NCBI RefSeq assembly: GCF_001553955.1
Contig: NZ_CP014234.1
Coordinates: 372,001-436,000 of the forward strand
DNA from: Moraxella osloensis
GTDB lineage: Bacteria; Pseudomonadota; Gammaproteobacteria; Pseudomonadales; Moraxellaceae
DNA length: 64,000 nucleotides
Reading direction: 5' to 3'
A program made the position numbers and the translations under genes. Position 1 is the stretch's first letter. Each line of letters begins with the position of its first letter. Below the pieces are notes generated by a model. That model was given only the letters and a program-made list of their open reading frames with translations, did not search any database and was not told the origin of the DNA. Shown here one piece after another: positions 63,633 to 64,000 of this stretch.

Positions 63633-64000
63633 TTATAACCTTTCTACATCTAATATTTCAATCCATAGATTGATGATATATTCAATTTTATAATATTGAG
63701 AATTATTTTTTGCAGCATCTGAAATTTGTTCATAATTATATGACGATAGGCGAGTCGCCTCATATAGTTTTTTTGCTAAAAGTTTAGTATTTAATGGTTG
63801 GACCAGATAACCATTAATATTATGTTCAATAAGCTCACTTGGACCAGTATCACAATCAAAGCTTATAATAGGTAAACCATAAGCTTGTGCTTCCAATAAT
63901 ACCATTGGTAAACCTTCAAATCGGGAACTCATGCAAAAAAATGAACTTGTTTTATAGTAATATTCGATACTTTTAGTGGCTTTTATAAACTCTATCCTAT
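63633..64000 (-). CDS. Family 4 glycosyltransferase, C-terminal part (runs off the window)
   Basis: The frame is open to the right window edge, so the N-terminal part lies outside. The readable end contains SSRFEGLPMVLLEAQAYGLP, ISFDCDTGPSELIEHNINGY and LVQPLNTKLLAKKL, the conserved donor-binding half of GT4 enzymes. It should add a sugar to the surface polysaccharide. The internal ATG at 63932 is not the start, because the homologous region continues upstream. The DNA is AT-rich like the rest of the locus, and about 100 bp of non-coding sequence separate it from the IS630 remnant. Confidence 0.88.
   Translation of the reverse strand, partial: RIEFIKATKSIEYYYKTSSFFCMSSRFEGLPMVLLEAQAYGLPIISFDCDTGPSELIEHNINGYLVQPLNTKLLAKKLYEATRLSSYNYEQISDAAKNNSQYYKIEYIINLWIEILDVERL

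Overview
The window reads as a stretch of chromosome from a gammaproteobacterium, most likely Moraxellaceae (Moraxella or Psychrobacter-like). This rests on the moderate-to-low GC content, the gene repertoire, and the order pilF-rodZ-ispG-hisS-yfgM-bamB-der, which is classic for gammaproteobacteria. The species call is inference, because no rRNA or other taxonomic marker lies in the window.

Layout. 1-5980: the 5' part of recC, a small acidic ORF, a DUF1275 membrane protein, fabI and folE. 6074-7290: the first tnpB-only IS200/IS605-type element. 7402-17663: a sulfate assimilation block. It holds siroheme synthase (cysG), PAPS-type reductase (cysH), a DUF934 protein with sulfite reductase (cysI), ATP sulfurylase (sat) and the sulfate importer (sbp-cysT-cysW-cysA); together they import sulfate, activate it and reduce it to sulfide. 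17934-21843: xseA-xseB and kup. 21890-23106: the second tnpB-only element. 23283-29635: a TetR regulator, a membrane metallophosphoesterase, mnmA behind an attenuator-like structure, and the zinc importer znuA-znuC-znuB behind a perfect Zur-type palindrome. 29896-37542: a MipA/OmpV protein, a secreted or lipoprotein nuclease, queC, a BCP-type peroxiredoxin, an MscS channel and rlmKL. 37550-39211: a complete IS605-type element with divergent tnpA and tnpB. 39262-43902: a META/DUF4377 lipoprotein, a 1-Cys peroxiredoxin, dusB and rlmN. 44213-52627: the pilF-to-der block, followed by a frameshifted small gene. 52696-56326: a D,D-carboxypeptidase, a periplasmic protein, trmO and fpr. 56399-64000: an AT-richer surface-polysaccharide (capsule-type) locus on the minus strand, interrupted by a decayed IS630-family element and running off the right edge.

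The most notable items are: (i) three related TnpB elements with a shared TTTAT 5' flank, a shared TCAA 3' end and readable candidate guide sequences, all with Gly in place of the usual RuvC-II Glu; (ii) a three-arm terminator/antiterminator arrangement ahead of mnmA; (iii) a 27-bp perfect Zur-like palindrome; (iv) in-frame 15-bp tandem repeats inside xseA and 16-bp tandem repeats just ahead of der; (v) a pseudogene behind der and a decayed IS630 in the polysaccharide locus. I saw no CRISPR array, tRNA, rRNA, prophage or recognisable defence island, so I do not claim a wholly new system. The TnpB/guide arrangement and the mnmA leader are the best leads.
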